From an uncultured Acidobacteriia bacterium (GTDB lineage: Bacteria > Acidobacteriota > Terriglobia > Bryobacterales > Bryobacteraceae), in assembly GCA_903825445.1 (NCBI GenBank), contig CAIKAS010000244.1, positions 1 through 51,869 on the forward strand: a DNA stretch of 51,869 nt. Reading direction: 5' to 3'. Position numbers and translations under genes: made by a program. A model generated the notes under the pieces. It saw only the letters and a list, made by a program, of their open reading frames with translations. It had not been told where the DNA came from and did not search any database. Shown piece by piece: positions 35,928 to 45,249 of this stretch; positions within the stretch are counted from its first letter, which is position 1, and each line of letters starts with the position of its first letter.

Positions 35928-36188
35928 ATGGCACGGCCAACCAAAGGAACAGGGTCGTCGTTTCACGGCGAAGCAGGTCCGTCGAAGTCGATGCCTCTCC
36001 CGCGATGGATCACGATTCCGTTCATTCTGATCATCGGGCTGATTCTGTGGGTGGGAGTCTTGTCGGACGAATCGGGGCACCTGACAGTGCCGGGTATCGG
36101 ATCGATAGTGTATGTTGCAGCGGTGATCTGCATAGCAGCGGTGTTGGCGTACTTAGATCGGGACGGACCAGGGCGCAAGGGGAAATGA
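35928..36188 (+). CDS. Small two-helix membrane protein, unknown function
   Basis: The 86-residue protein begins 9 nt after the RND pump gene. It has two hydrophobic helices (WITIPFILIIGLILWVGVL and IGSIVYVAAVICIAAVLAYL) and a basic, glycine-rich N-terminus. I do not recognise a family. Position suggests it belongs to the efflux operon. It could be a small pump accessory subunit, but nothing in the sequence shows this. Confidence 0.6.
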   Translation: MARPTKGTGSSFHGEAGPSKSMPLPRWITIPFILIIGLILWVGVLSDESGHLTVPGIGSIVYVAAVICIAAVLAYLDRDGPGRKGK

Positions 36189-36207
36189 CGATACAGGAAA
36201 GCCGTAT

Positions 36208-36921
36208 ATGAAACGAACTCTCACGCTGATCATTGGGATGGGTTGTCTGCTCCTGACAGGCCTGCTGCGGGCCAATGACGAAGTTCCCCAGAAGGTTCGG
36301 TCGTCCAAAACGGAGCATGCTGACCTGGCGGCGGGTGGAACACTGCACTTGAAGAACTCGACTGGTGAAGTCACCGTGGAAGGCTGGGATCAGCCAGGCG
36401 TGGAGATCACGACGATCAAATCGACGAAGCTGTCGTATACAACGGCGGCACCGGAACGCGTGAAGGCGGCACACGATCTGGAGAACGTCAAAGTCACAGT
36501 GGCGAAGCAGGGTGATGAACTGGTGGTGACGACGGAATACCCGCGAGACCGGCGATATCTGCCGCGTCCGTCGGTTGGTTACAGAGATTTCAATCTCGAG
36601 TATCAGATCAAGGTTCCGCGCGATGCGAAGATCATCGTGGATCACGACGAGGGCGAAGTGCACTTCGACGACCTGACGGGCGACATTTCGGCGACGACGA
36701 ATCAGGGTCTGATCACGCTGCGGCTTGCCGCAACTGCCCAGTATTCAATCGACGCGAAGACGCGGATCGGCGACGTGGATTCGGATATAGCTGGAACCAC
36801 GACGCGCAAGCACTTCGGTCATGAGTTCATGCAGACCGCGCAGGCACCGCGCAAGCTGTACCTCAGAAACGGATACGGCGACATCATCATCCTGCGATTG
36901 CGGAAACCATCCGGTTTATAG
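36208..36921 (+). CDS. Exported DUF4097-like beta-repeat protein
   Basis: The 237-residue protein has a signal peptide (LTLIIGMGCLLLTGLLRA) and repeated short beta-strands such as GTLHLKNSTGEVTVEGWDQP, YQIKVPRDAKIIVDHDEGEV and GLITLRLAATAQYSIDAKTR. The pattern is that of the DUF4097 'putative adhesin' family, whose members fold as small beta-helices; the function is unknown. It lies 19 nt after the small membrane protein and ends just before a bidirectional terminator. Confidence 0.7.
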   Translation: MKRTLTLIIGMGCLLLTGLLRANDEVPQKVRSSKTEHADLAAGGTLHLKNSTGEVTVEGWDQPGVEITTIKSTKLSYTTAAPERVKAAHDLENVKVTVAKQGDELVVTTEYPRDRRYLPRPSVGYRDFNLEYQIKVPRDAKIIVDHDEGEVHFDDLTGDISATTNQGLITLRLAATAQYSIDAKTRIGDVDSDIAGTTTRKHFGHEFMQTAQAPRKLYLRNGYGDIIILRLRKPSGL

Positions 36922-36946
36922 GCTCGCCAACATCCCGCACCACAAA

Positions 36947-36974
36947 AAAGGGCGACGCTTTCGCGTCGCCCTTT
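36947..36974. terminator. Bidirectional intrinsic terminator
   Basis: AAAGGGCGACGC and GCGTCGCCCTTT form a perfect 12-bp stem around the 4-nt loop TTTC. The A-run on its left and T's on its right let it work for both the rightward efflux-region transcript and the leftward bamA-skp transcript, which converge here. Confidence 0.85.
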
Positions 36975-36996
36975 GCCAGTTGTACCTGAATGTGAC

Positions 36997-37623
36997 TTAC
37001 TTCGCAGGAGCCGCAGTACCCGCGGGCCTTGCCGGAGGCGCGGCGGGTTTCGTTGCCGCCGGAGCAGACGCAGTCGGAGCCGCAGCAGTACCGCCCGCTG
37101 CATTCATCTTGTCGTAGAGCGCGATGACGTCACGCGTGATATCCGGGGCGCTGGCGCAGCAGACCAGGTTGTTGGGCTGGCTGCTGAGATCGAACACGAT
37201 CATGATCTGGTTGTCTTGCGAATACTTGGTCACTGCCTGTACCACCTTGCCGCCCACCAGTTGCAGCATCTTCTGCTGATCCGCTTCGCTGTCGGCCTGC
37301 GCATCGTCGGTATCACGCTGCAGCGCCGTCTTGAGGCGGGTAATTTCAGCTTCCAGAGACGCCTTCGCCTCGTCGCTGATTGTGTTCTGCGTCTTCTTCA
37401 GCTGATCCTGCTTGGTCTGAATATCCTGAGCGCGTTTTTGGAATTCCTGTTCTTTCGGGCCGTACTTCTTCTGGAGTTCCGCAATCTGGGCCTGGCCTTC
37501 TTTCGTATTGGCGATGGCGGCCTGCATGTCGATTACAGCCATTTTGGTCGCCTGGCCCCACAGGCCTGCGCCAGAAAGGAGCAGCATGGCCGGGGCAAGC
37601 AGAAACTTCATTTGTGTTTTCAT
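36997..37623 (-). CDS. skp: Skp/OmpH-family periplasmic chaperone (second in the bamA operon)
   Basis: The 208-residue protein has a signal peptide (FLLAPAMLLLSGAGLWGQA), the OmpH opening KMAVIDMQAAIANTKEGQAQ, a long charged coiled coil (about 45-125) and the closing strand IMIVFDLSS. Skp trimers hold unfolded outer-membrane proteins for BamA. An unusual Ala/Pro/Thr-rich tail of about 40 residues follows. An AAGGAA lies seven nt before the ATG. It is a paralogue of the gene just upstream (37646-38299). Confidence 0.88.
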   Translation of the reverse strand: MKTQMKFLLAPAMLLLSGAGLWGQATKMAVIDMQAAIANTKEGQAQIAELQKKYGPKEQEFQKRAQDIQTKQDQLKKTQNTISDEAKASLEAEITRLKTALQRDTDDAQADSEADQQKMLQLVGGKVVQAVTKYSQDNQIMIVFDLSSQPNNLVCCASAPDITRDVIALYDKMNAAGGTAAAPTASAPAATKPAAPPARPAGTAAPAK

Positions 37624-37645
37624 CTCAATTCCTTTTCTTCAATCG

Positions 37646-38299
37646 TTATTTTGCGGGCGCAGCCGTCTTCGGCGCAGGGGTAGTGGCCTTCGGCGCGGAT
37701 GTCGTGGCTGCCGGAGTCTTCGGTGCCGCCGTTGGCGTTGCTGCTGCGGCGGGTGTGCCGGAAGTCTTCTCGTACGCCGTCACCACGGCTCCGGTGATGT
37801 TGATGGAGCCATCCGCGTAGACCAGATTATTTGGACTGGCGCTTGTGTCCACGACGAACGTCAGCTGGTTGGCCGTCGCATAAGCGTTAATTACCTGCTG
37901 CAGCTTCGGCATGATGGCGCCAAGTTGCTTGTTCTCTTCGTCCTGCAGGTCCTGTTGCGCATCTTCCTGCTTGCGTTTCAGCGCGTTGGCCATCGATTCG
38001 ATCTCGGCCTGCGCCGCCGTGATGGCCGACTGGCTCATCGTGTTTCGGCCCTTCGTGAAGGCATCCTGCTTCGCGGTGATGTCCTTCTGCAGCTTATCCA
38101 GATCCGCCTTAACTGGGGAGAATTTGGCGTCAATTGCCGCTGCCGCCTTCTTACCGTCCGAAGTTGCAAGCAGCGCTTTCTGCATGTCGACGATGGCAAT
38201 CTTCTGCGCATGCGCGACTCCACCTCCCAGCGCAACGGCCAGCGCGGAAACGGCAATCATCTTTTGGCACAGCATTCTGGCCGGTATTCTCAGTTTCAA
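37646..38299 (-). CDS. skp: Skp/OmpH-family periplasmic chaperone (first copy)
   Basis: The 217-residue protein has a signal peptide (IAVSALAVALGGGVAHA), the OmpH start KIAIVDMQKALLATSDGKKA, coiled-coil helices and the closing LTFVVDTSASPNNLVYADGS. An Ala/Pro/Thr-rich, low-complexity tail (about 40 residues) resembles that of the neighbouring copy. It starts at a TTG with a strong AAAGGAG six nt upstream. It lies 49 nt after bamA, the usual neighbourhood of skp. Confidence 0.9.
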   Translation of the reverse strand: MKLRIPARMLCQKMIAVSALAVALGGGVAHAQKIAIVDMQKALLATSDGKKAAAAIDAKFSPVKADLDKLQKDITAKQDAFTKGRNTMSQSAITAAQAEIESMANALKRKQEDAQQDLQDEENKQLGAIMPKLQQVINAYATANQLTFVVDTSASPNNLVYADGSINITGAVVTAYEKTSGTPAAAATPTAAPKTPAATTSAPKATTPAPKTAAPAK

Positions 38300-38348
38300 C
38301 CATTACTCCTTTGGGGTTCCCTACATTTTACCGTTACGCGCATGCCCG

Positions 38349-41300
38349 TCAGAAGGTCCGGCCAATGGTGAAACGGAAACTGTTCTTCTTCTCGTCGTCG
38401 GGATAAGCCGGCGAATAAGAATTGATCGCGTTCGCAACCGTGGTGCTGTTTGGCATTGTGGAGGGGTCGAACACGATCGGCGACCGCAGCGTCTGTTCCA
38501 CTACCGTTGGGTTATAGCACCAGTACAGCCTGAAGGGAGCCTGCACGATCGGGAGCAGGACCGAAAGCTCCAGACCGGCGGAAGAACGAATCGCCTGCGT
38601 CCCCGGTGCGATCAGAACCTGATCGGTAAACCCCGCCGAGGGATATTGCAGATTGAGGTTATTCACTTCGTCCGAATTCACCTTCAGCTGACTCTTGTAC
38701 ATGATCTTGTTCATGCCGACATCCACAAACGGCGACAGAGTCAGCGGGCCAAACAGCGGAATACGATATTCAAGATTCACCAGCGCCTGCGTATCGCCTC
38801 CTGGCGTAATGATCTGGTAGACAGGGATGTTCTGCGTAACGCTTGTCGAGGTCAGATATCCATTGATCAGGGTCTTTTCCGAACGTTGCGATCCGTCCGG
38901 ATTCAGCACGGGAATGCTGGCGGTGCTGGGGAGATACGCGATTGGCGTGATCTGGAAGAACTGAAAACCACGGACGTCGTTTTCCCCACCCATGAACGAA
39001 CGGGCGAAAGGAGGAATTACCTTGCCGCCGTAGCCAATCTCAGTCGAACCCATTACGTGAACCGCAATGACATTGTTCTTCCAGTGCGGGCTTCTGTGGT
39101 AATACTGCATGTCGAACGTGGGCTTAATCATATTCACGTTGGCATGCAGAACGCTGCCAGTGACTTCAAGAGATGCGAATATGCTCTTTCCCGCGGTCGG
39201 GTTCAGGTAGCTGTTGCGGGAGTTGTAGTTGTAGGACGGAATGATTTTCGCGGTTTTGATTCCGCTGAGAGAATTGGGTCCGGCGACGCCTTCGAAATTG
39301 ATATACGTGAAGTAATTCTGCGCGCCGGTGGATTTGGTGACGATGCTTGAATCGTCGTAACCGATCGATAGGCCAAGTCGCGCGAAACTGCGCTTCAGCG
39401 GGTAGCTGAACGACAATGCAACGCCCTTGGAATCCTGAACGTAATTCAGCACGTTAGCGCTGCCCAGAGAGTTGTAGAACGCCGTGACGTTCTGACCTGA
39501 AAGAATCGATTCCTGCTGTCCCTGGTTATACGCGTAACGGCGCAGATAAACCTGAATGCCCATCTGGAACGGCCGATCGAACAGATACGGCTCGGTGAAG
39601 CCAGCCGAAACGTTCGTGGTGAGCGTGCCAACCTGACCGCCCAGGCTCAGAGTCTCTCCCAATCCCAGAAAGTTGTTCGTGGAGTAGTTGAGTCCCACGA
39701 ACGAGCCTGAGATGCCTGATACACCGCCATTCAGGCTGATGGAGTTCTTACCGCGTTCCTTTACCTTCAGGGTGATATCCACCGTATTAGATCCGGCATT
39801 GCGCTTCAGATCGTACGATTCCTTTTCCTTCAGTGCTTCGAAATACCCGAGCTGGTTGAGACGCAGGATGCTCATGTCCCACAACTGCTCGTTATAAATA
39901 TCGCCTTCGTCCAGCAGCAACTGGCGACGGATAACTTTATCGCGCGTAGTGGTGTTGCCGGTGAAGTCGATGCGACGGATGAAGAATTGCTTGCCTTCAT
40001 CCACGTTCATCGTCACTACGATCTTGTCGGTGTTGGGAACCGGCACAACCTCCGGCTCGCCGACGTAATCGATATAGCCGTACTGTGCGTACAACTTGGT
40101 CAGATTCTTGATGCCGTTGCGCAGCTTTTCGGTGGAAAATGCCGTTCCCGGCTTCATGCCGAAGTAGAAAGAGAGGAAGTCGGTGGAGCGGAACAGTTTG
40201 ACGCCGGTAAAGTCGATCTTGCTGAGGTAAAACTTACGGCCCTCTTCCACGGGAATCGTGATGTCTTCTGCGCTGCCGAGATGATTTTCCTTGATGATCG
40301 GAACGTGGAACTGACCATGCGGCCCGCCAGTAACGCGCAACTTGAGCGTTGGATCCAGTACTTTAGCTTCGAAGAAGCCAGCCTTCTGATAAGCGTCGCG
40401 AATGCGTTCCCGATCCTCTTCCAGCTTGGCTTCATCGTAGGTCTTCGAGAACATTTCCTCGAACCAGATGGAGTGCGGAATACCGATTGGTTTCAGGTTC
40501 TTCATCGCGTCAACCACTTCGCGGCGTGAAAACGCCTTGTTTCCCGTGATTGTGATCAGTCCGACATCCACCTTCGGGCCTTCGTCCACTACAAACGCCA
40601 CTTCCATCGAAGACGGCGGAATCTGGTGCAGTTCCGGCGTTACAGTGGCGAACTGATGGCCTCTCTCGCCCAGGAGCTCCTTAATAACGATAGCCGCATG
40701 GTTGATTACATTCGGGTCGTACATCGACTCCTGCACCATGCCGACCTTACGTTCTTTCAGCCTGTCGAGCACGTCTGAAATCGACGCGGATTTCAATCCG
40801 GGGTATGTGATGTTGCGGACCATCCGGCGCTCCGTAAGTACGAAGCGAACGATCAGGCCGCCCAGGTCGCCTTTTTCCGTTTCGAGGCGGATATCGTCGA
40901 AGCGGTTGGTATTCCAGAGCGCCATGAAGTCGCGGCGCATGGTTTCTTCGTTGTAAATGTCGCCTTTTCGGCTGAAAATCATGGCGCGCAGAGTATCCTG
41001 CGGCACGCGGCGCGAACCGCGGAATTCGATGGCCTCGATGACATCCGGCGCAAGGGTCTGGCCACCCGGTGCCGGCGTAGCCGGAGTTGCCACGGGATTT
41101 TCGAACTGTGGCGACTGCACCTTCGTCGGGGCTGTCTGATTGGCGGGCTGTGCAGCGGGAGTACTGCCGGGCGCGGGAGTCGCGGGCGTGGCTGGACTCG
41201 ACTGCGGAATGTTCTCGAAAGGATTATTCTGCTGAGCCGGTCTTGGCTGCGACTGGCCGGTCTGGGGCGGATTGCCTTGCTGAGCGAGCATCACCGACCC

Positions 41301-41366
41301 GGCAGCTAACACACTGCCCAGACAGGCCAATACCCGGATCAGGCGCTGAGGCCTGAGTGAAATCAT
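38349..41366 (-). CDS. bamA: Outer-membrane protein assembly factor BamA
   Basis: The protein has about 1005 residues. After the signal peptide comes an unusual low-complexity stretch rich in Pro, Ala, Gln and Thr (about 30-100). Five POTRA domains follow, the first starting IEAIEFRGSRRVPQDTLRAM and the last around QFFIRRIDFTGNTTTRDKVI. Then comes the 16-strand barrel with SFMGGENDVRGFQF (the loop-6 region, usually VRGF) and the C-terminal beta-signal FRFTIGRTF. BamA inserts barrel proteins into the outer membrane. I chose ATG 41366 because GGAAGGA precedes it; upstream ATGs at 41387 and 41417 would lengthen the N-terminus. Confidence 0.95.
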   Translation of the reverse strand: MISLRPQRLIRVLACLGSVLAAGSVMLAQQGNPPQTGQSQPRPAQQNNPFENIPQSSPATPATPAPGSTPAAQPANQTAPTKVQSPQFENPVATPATPAPGGQTLAPDVIEAIEFRGSRRVPQDTLRAMIFSRKGDIYNEETMRRDFMALWNTNRFDDIRLETEKGDLGGLIVRFVLTERRMVRNITYPGLKSASISDVLDRLKERKVGMVQESMYDPNVINHAAIVIKELLGERGHQFATVTPELHQIPPSSMEVAFVVDEGPKVDVGLITITGNKAFSRREVVDAMKNLKPIGIPHSIWFEEMFSKTYDEAKLEEDRERIRDAYQKAGFFEAKVLDPTLKLRVTGGPHGQFHVPIIKENHLGSAEDITIPVEEGRKFYLSKIDFTGVKLFRSTDFLSFYFGMKPGTAFSTEKLRNGIKNLTKLYAQYGYIDYVGEPEVVPVPNTDKIVVTMNVDEGKQFFIRRIDFTGNTTTRDKVIRRQLLLDEGDIYNEQLWDMSILRLNQLGYFEALKEKESYDLKRNAGSNTVDITLKVKERGKNSISLNGGVSGISGSFVGLNYSTNNFLGLGETLSLGGQVGTLTTNVSAGFTEPYLFDRPFQMGIQVYLRRYAYNQGQQESILSGQNVTAFYNSLGSANVLNYVQDSKGVALSFSYPLKRSFARLGLSIGYDDSSIVTKSTGAQNYFTYINFEGVAGPNSLSGIKTAKIIPSYNYNSRNSYLNPTAGKSIFASLEVTGSVLHANVNMIKPTFDMQYYHRSPHWKNNVIAVHVMGSTEIGYGGKVIPPFARSFMGGENDVRGFQFFQITPIAYLPSTASIPVLNPDGSQRSEKTLINGYLTSTSVTQNIPVYQIITPGGDTQALVNLEYRIPLFGPLTLSPFVDVGMNKIMYKSQLKVNSDEVNNLNLQYPSAGFTDQVLIAPGTQAIRSSAGLELSVLLPIVQAPFRLYWCYNPTVVEQTLRSPIVFDPSTMPNSTTVANAINSYSPAYPDDEKKNSFRFTIGRTF

Positions 41367-41789
41367 GTAAACGGTATTCCTTCCCATTTTGATACGAGTT
41401 CTATAGGGACGCACCATAGCCGCGCCACGTTCCGCATATGCACGTACGAGCGCACTAAGGCGAATACTACATTCTAGCGGACTTCCTTCGATGGCTCAAT
41501 GTGACCCCACCGCACAGGTGCCGTTCACACGGCACTTACCCGAAGCGTCGGGCAAGTCGTATTCGCTCATTATTCGCCCGGGGCATCCGGGCCTTGGCTT
41601 TGGCCGTCCCGTCCAGCCCATAGCGGCGCTCTCCGGACATGCGCGGACGTTGGCCGCCTGATGCGACAATTGACGATGTGTTCCTCAAAAAAAGACTCGC
41701 CTGCCTGATCCCTGGCAGGTGGCTTGGGGCCGCAGGCCGTACCGATCTGGCCATGGCGGGCCCCGGTAATACCAGAAGCACGGATAGCA
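41367..41789. other. 423-nt spacer between bamA and the rhomboid gene
   Basis: bamA and the rhomboid gene diverge from this gap. A 56-codon frame on the plus strand (41491-41661) and an 84-codon frame on the minus strand (41536-41790) are open, but neither has a ribosome-binding site, signal or family pattern, so I do not call them genes. The gap should contain the bamA promoter; I could not place it with confidence. Confidence 0.5.
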
Positions 41790-42644
41790 ATGGATAACCG
41801 ACGTATGTGCCCGAACTGCCGGGCGTTTATTACCGCAGCTGACCGGACATGTCCTTACTGCGGCAATCAGGTCGGCCCCCGCGCCATAGATTTGCGTTCT
41901 CCCGCGAATTTTCTTGGTGGTTTGATTCCGCCCTCCTATTTCACGGCGGTGCTGATTCTTCTGATCAACCTTGCCCTATTTGTCGCTACCTGCTGGCTCA
42001 GCGGCAGTTTCATGGGCGATGTGAATGCCCGCGCGCTATGGGCGCTTGGGGCCAAATTGGGTTACAGTGTTTTTGTCCAGCATGAATACTGGCGTCTGGT
42101 CACCGCCGGGTTCCTTCACGGCAGCCTCCTGCACATCGCCTTTAACAGTTGGGCATTGTACGTCCTCTGCCCGCAGGTGGAGGAGTTTTACGGGACATCG
42201 CGACTAATAGTGGTTTACTTTGTCGCCACGGTCTGCGGGTTCTATCTAAGCGCCCGGATGAATCCCGGAATCTCCATCGGCGCCTCGGCCGGAATTATGG
42301 GACTCATCGGCGCGATGGTCGCATTTGGCGCGGTGAACCAATCGTCACTGGGGCGGGCGATACGGAATAACTACCTGGGCCTGCTGGGAATCAACCTGGC
42401 CCTGGGTTTCATGCGAGGCTCTAACGTCGATAACTGGGCGCACATCGGCGGATTCGCCGGTGGCTTTGCCGTTGCGTACATTGCAGGCACGCCCATCCGT
42501 TCTTCGCAGACAAAGGAGGCCATTTGGCGTCTCGCCGCAGCAGCCTCTCTCATGCTGACCGCCTACTGTTTCTGGCTGATGTATCGCAACTTTCCGACGC
42601 CGGAAGAGCTGCGGGAGTTGCTCCAGTCCGGCGGCGTGGGTTAG
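41790..42644 (+). CDS. Rhomboid-family intramembrane serine protease with N-terminal zinc ribbon
   Basis: The protein has about 284 residues. An N-terminal zinc ribbon (C7-x2-C10 and C21-x2-C24) precedes six or seven membrane helices. The rhomboid catalytic pair is present: S167 in ISIGASAGIMGL and H218 in WAHIGGFAGG; HIAFNSWALYVL supplies the usual His/Asn stretch of helix 2. The family cleaves membrane-anchored proteins inside the bilayer. I placed the start at the ATG just before DNRRMCPNC; the frame is open upstream to 41724 without recognisable sequence. It converges on the next gene with 6 nt between stops. Confidence 0.9.
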   Translation: MDNRRMCPNCRAFITAADRTCPYCGNQVGPRAIDLRSPANFLGGLIPPSYFTAVLILLINLALFVATCWLSGSFMGDVNARALWALGAKLGYSVFVQHEYWRLVTAGFLHGSLLHIAFNSWALYVLCPQVEEFYGTSRLIVVYFVATVCGFYLSARMNPGISIGASAGIMGLIGAMVAFGAVNQSSLGRAIRNNYLGLLGINLALGFMRGSNVDNWAHIGGFAGGFAVAYIAGTPIRSSQTKEAIWRLAAAASLMLTAYCFWLMYRNFPTPEELRELLQSGGVG

Positions 42645-42650
42645 CTGCCT

Positions 42651-43760
42651 CTAGCCCAGCATTTGAATCAGCGCCTGAATATAGCCGAAGGCAAACGCGA
42701 AGGCCTGTGCGCCCCCGGTATCCCCGGGAATCTGCGGGACATGATCCGGCATCAGCATATACGGATAGCTGACTTCCTGGTAGGTCTTGATCGCGTCGAT
42801 CATGTTGACGCTGCCGGCATCCGGGAAAGTCTCCTGAAAATCGCCGAACCCGCCGTGGATATTTCGGAAGTGGACGTTGAAGATCTTTTTCCGCGATCCG
42901 AAATACCGAATCAGGTCGTGGATCTCTTTGTTAGGATCCTTCAGCATCTCCGAAACCGTGCCCTGGCAAAAGTTCAGTCCGTGATACGGGCTCTCGTGCA
43001 TGGCAATGAACTTTTTCAGGCCGTCGGGTGACCCCAGAACGGTATGCACGCCGCGGTATCCCTCCGCTTCCGGCATGCCTGGATCGTGTGGATGGCAGGC
43101 CATGCGAACTTTCTCTTCGGTTGCCACGGGCACCACTCGCTCAAGGAAATAGTCGATCCGCTCCCAATACTGGTCCGCACTGACGGGACCAGCTTCGGTG
43201 AGCTTATCCTTCTCCGTCAGTTGGGCCACGGCCTTCGCGTAATTCCAGGTGCTGTAACTGCTCTCGCCACGTCCGGGCGTGCGGCCAATGCGCACCACGC
43301 CCAGAATGCTCATGTTGTACTTAATCGCCGGAATGCCAGCCTTTGCGCAATTGCGGATCATCTGCTGGATCTGCTCAATCTGACGATCGCGCATCGGGCT
43401 CTGCCCCAGCATAATCGCGCCCATCTGAGCGGCGGAGATATAGGCCGAAGGCAGCGGAATAGGCACCATGTCGAGCGTGATCCCGTGTTTCTCCACTCTC
43501 TCCCTCAGCCGCGTCAGGCCTTCCACCGACCACTTTTCGTCGAGCGACGGCGAGATATCCGCGCTGCAGATATTCTTGATCCCGAACGAAGACATCACGG
43601 TCAGAACCTCGTCTTTATCGGAGTGCTGCGTGCCGATCTTCATCGTCGCCTTGCGTGGCGGATCGGAAGCCGCTTGCGCTGAAGCAGCCCGTTGAGCGAG
43701 GGCGGCCGGGGCCAGGGCGAGTGCGCCGCCTGCCGTTTGGAAAAATCTTCGTCGATCCAT
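42651..43760 (-). CDS. Tat-exported mannonate dehydratase (UxuA)-like protein
   Basis: The protein has about 369 residues. The start [20 protein letters not shown] is a twin-arginine signal, so the protein is exported folded. The remainder looks like the UxuA / xylose-isomerase-type TIM barrel: [36 protein letters not shown] (metal-binding His/Asp region), [14 protein letters not shown] and [10 protein letters not shown]. UxuA converts mannonate to 2-keto-3-deoxygluconate in the cytoplasm, so export is unexpected. The substrate may be a different sugar acid outside the membrane. The frame stays open far upstream of the ATG, but there it is antisense to the neighbouring gene. Confidence 0.75.
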   Translation of the reverse strand: MDRRRFFQTAGGALALAPAALAQRAASAQAASDPPRKATMKIGTQHSDKDEVLTVMSSFGIKNICSADISPSLDEKWSVEGLTRLRERVEKHGITLDMVPIPLPSAYISAAQMGAIMLGQSPMRDRQIEQIQQMIRNCAKAGIPAIKYNMSILGVVRIGRTPGRGESSYSTWNYAKAVAQLTEKDKLTEAGPVSADQYWERIDYFLERVVPVATEEKVRMACHPHDPGMPEAEGYRGVHTVLGSPDGLKKFIAMHESPYHGLNFCQGTVSEMLKDPNKEIHDLIRYFGSRKKIFNVHFRNIHGGFGDFQETFPDAGSVNMIDAIKTYQEVSYPYMLMPDHVPQIPGDTGGAQAFAFAFGYIQALIQMLG

Positions 43761-44000
43761 AGCTAAAAGACAGCTTACCTCTTGCCAGGGGGTAGTGGGG
43801 TGCGTCATATTGAAATCAGGCCCCGAATAAGCCGTGTCAACGGCATCATTTGAAATGTAGAGCGCAGCCAAATCTCCGGTTTCCGCTTGCCCGCAAGCAA
43901 TGTTTGCCCTGAACACCGGGCTGACCGTTGAAACGGGTGCGTTTCGGGCGTCGTAAAGGCATTTCGCGCGTGGCATTTGGCGCGCAACAGGCAGACGACC

Positions 44001-45248
44001 ATGACGGCGGAAACCAACGACATCCTGTTCTTTACTGAACTCACCGGCCTCCCCGTCTTCGATCTGAAACACCGCAGAATCGGGCATGTGCGCGATGCCG
44101 CCATCGTTCCCCTGATCCATCCCTCGCGCATTGACCGTATCCTCGTCGGTGCGGGCGCGTCCTGGCTCTCCGTCCGTTACGATCAGATTGCCAGCATTTC
44201 CCTTCACGGCATCCAGCTCTCGAACGAAAAGCTCTACCCCTACCATTCCGACGAGTACATGCTGCGTATCCAGCGCGATTTGCTTGACCAGCAGATTATC
44301 GACGTCAACGGCCGCAAGGTAGTCCGCGTCAACGACGTTACGTTTGAAATCCGCCGCGATGAGCGCGAGTCGCTCTCGGTTCTCGAAGTGGATGTCGGTG
44401 TTCGCAGTATCTTCCGCCGCCTGATGCAGGGTGTGTTGCCCTCTCGTGTCGTCCGGAAGATGCAGATGTCTATTCCTCCGAACTCCATCCGCTGGGATTT
44501 CTGCAATATTGTGGAAGCCGACCCGCAACGCCGGTTGCGGCTGAATATCTCCCACGACAAACTGGAGACCATGCACCCGGCCGACCTGGCCGACATCGTG
44601 GAAGAGTTGTCGCCCGCCGATCGGGAAGCCATCATTGGAACGATCGATAGCGAAGTGGCAGCCGAGGCGCTGTCCGAAATCGATCCGAAGATGCAGGCCA
44701 GCATCCTCGAAGCTCTGGAGCCTGAGGTCGCCGCCGATATCGTCGACGAAATGGCTCCCGATCAGGCAGCAGACGCACTGGGGGAACTGGAGGACGAGAC
44801 CTCCGCCGAGATTTTGGAAGAGATGGAGATCGAGCCCGTATCGGACGTCAAAGAACTGCTTGAATACGACGAAGACACAGCCGGCGGCATGATGAACACC
44901 GAAGCAATTGTATTGCCTGGCGACACCACCCTTTCTCAGGCTATGGACCAGCTAAAGGAGCACGAGGATCTTCTCGAGAATACCCATGTTCTCTTCCTTT
45001 CGGACGCTGCCGGTCGCGTCACGGCCACCGTACCTCTCGCCCGCTTGTTTCTGGCGGCCGGAGACACACGGCTCATGGATCTCGCTTCTGGACGTTTGAT
45101 CTCCACCCGCCCGCAAGAGAAGCAGAAACGTGTGACGGAGCTGTTTGACAAATACTATTTGCTGGCCTTGCCGGTGCTGGAAGACGATGGGTCGCTCGCG
45201 GGAGTGATTACTGCGGACGACGTGATCTCCGTTCTGAGGAAGAAGTAA
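44001..45248 (+). CDS. Soluble PRC-barrel + MgtE-N + CBS-pair protein (Mg2+ sensor-like, no membrane domain)
   Basis: The protein has about 415 residues. Residues about 9-140 look like PRC-barrel modules ([20 protein letters not shown] and [20 protein letters not shown]). About 190-295 is the helical MgtE N domain ([16 protein letters not shown], then [20 protein letters not shown]). It runs into a CBS pair through [18 protein letters not shown], the same junction found in MgtE channels. The MgtE membrane domain is absent. In MgtE the N and CBS domains bind Mg2+ and gate the pore; here the soluble part is separate and lies 1 nt upstream of an Nramp-like transporter gene. Start taken at ATG 44001 (TTG 43977 also possible). 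Confidence 0.82.
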   Translation: MTAETNDILFFTELTGLPVFDLKHRRIGHVRDAAIVPLIHPSRIDRILVGAGASWLSVRYDQIASISLHGIQLSNEKLYPYHSDEYMLRIQRDLLDQQIIDVNGRKVVRVNDVTFEIRRDERESLSVLEVDVGVRSIFRRLMQGVLPSRVVRKMQMSIPPNSIRWDFCNIVEADPQRRLRLNISHDKLETMHPADLADIVEELSPADREAIIGTIDSEVAAEALSEIDPKMQASILEALEPEVAADIVDEMAPDQAADALGELEDETSAEILEEMEIEPVSDVKELLEYDEDTAGGMMNTEAIVLPGDTTLSQAMDQLKEHEDLLENTHVLFLSDAAGRVTATVPLARLFLAAGDTRLMDLASGRLISTRPQEKQKRVTELFDKYYLLALPVLEDDGSLAGVITADDVISVLRKK

Positions 45249-45249
45249 A

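Noticed and set aside
41491..41661. A 56-codon plus-strand frame between bamA and the rhomboid gene.
   Set aside because: No ribosome-binding site, signal, domain or family pattern; overlapped by another open frame on the minus strand.
43835..43840. A perfect TTGACA on the minus strand upstream of the uxuA-like gene.
   Set aside because: No convincing -10 hexamer at 16-18 bp, so I did not list it as a promoter.
43761..44576. The minus-strand frame of the UxuA-like gene stays open about 270 codons upstream of its start.
   Set aside because: That part is antisense to the MgtE-like gene, and the twin-arginine signal beginning at 43760 marks the real N-terminus.
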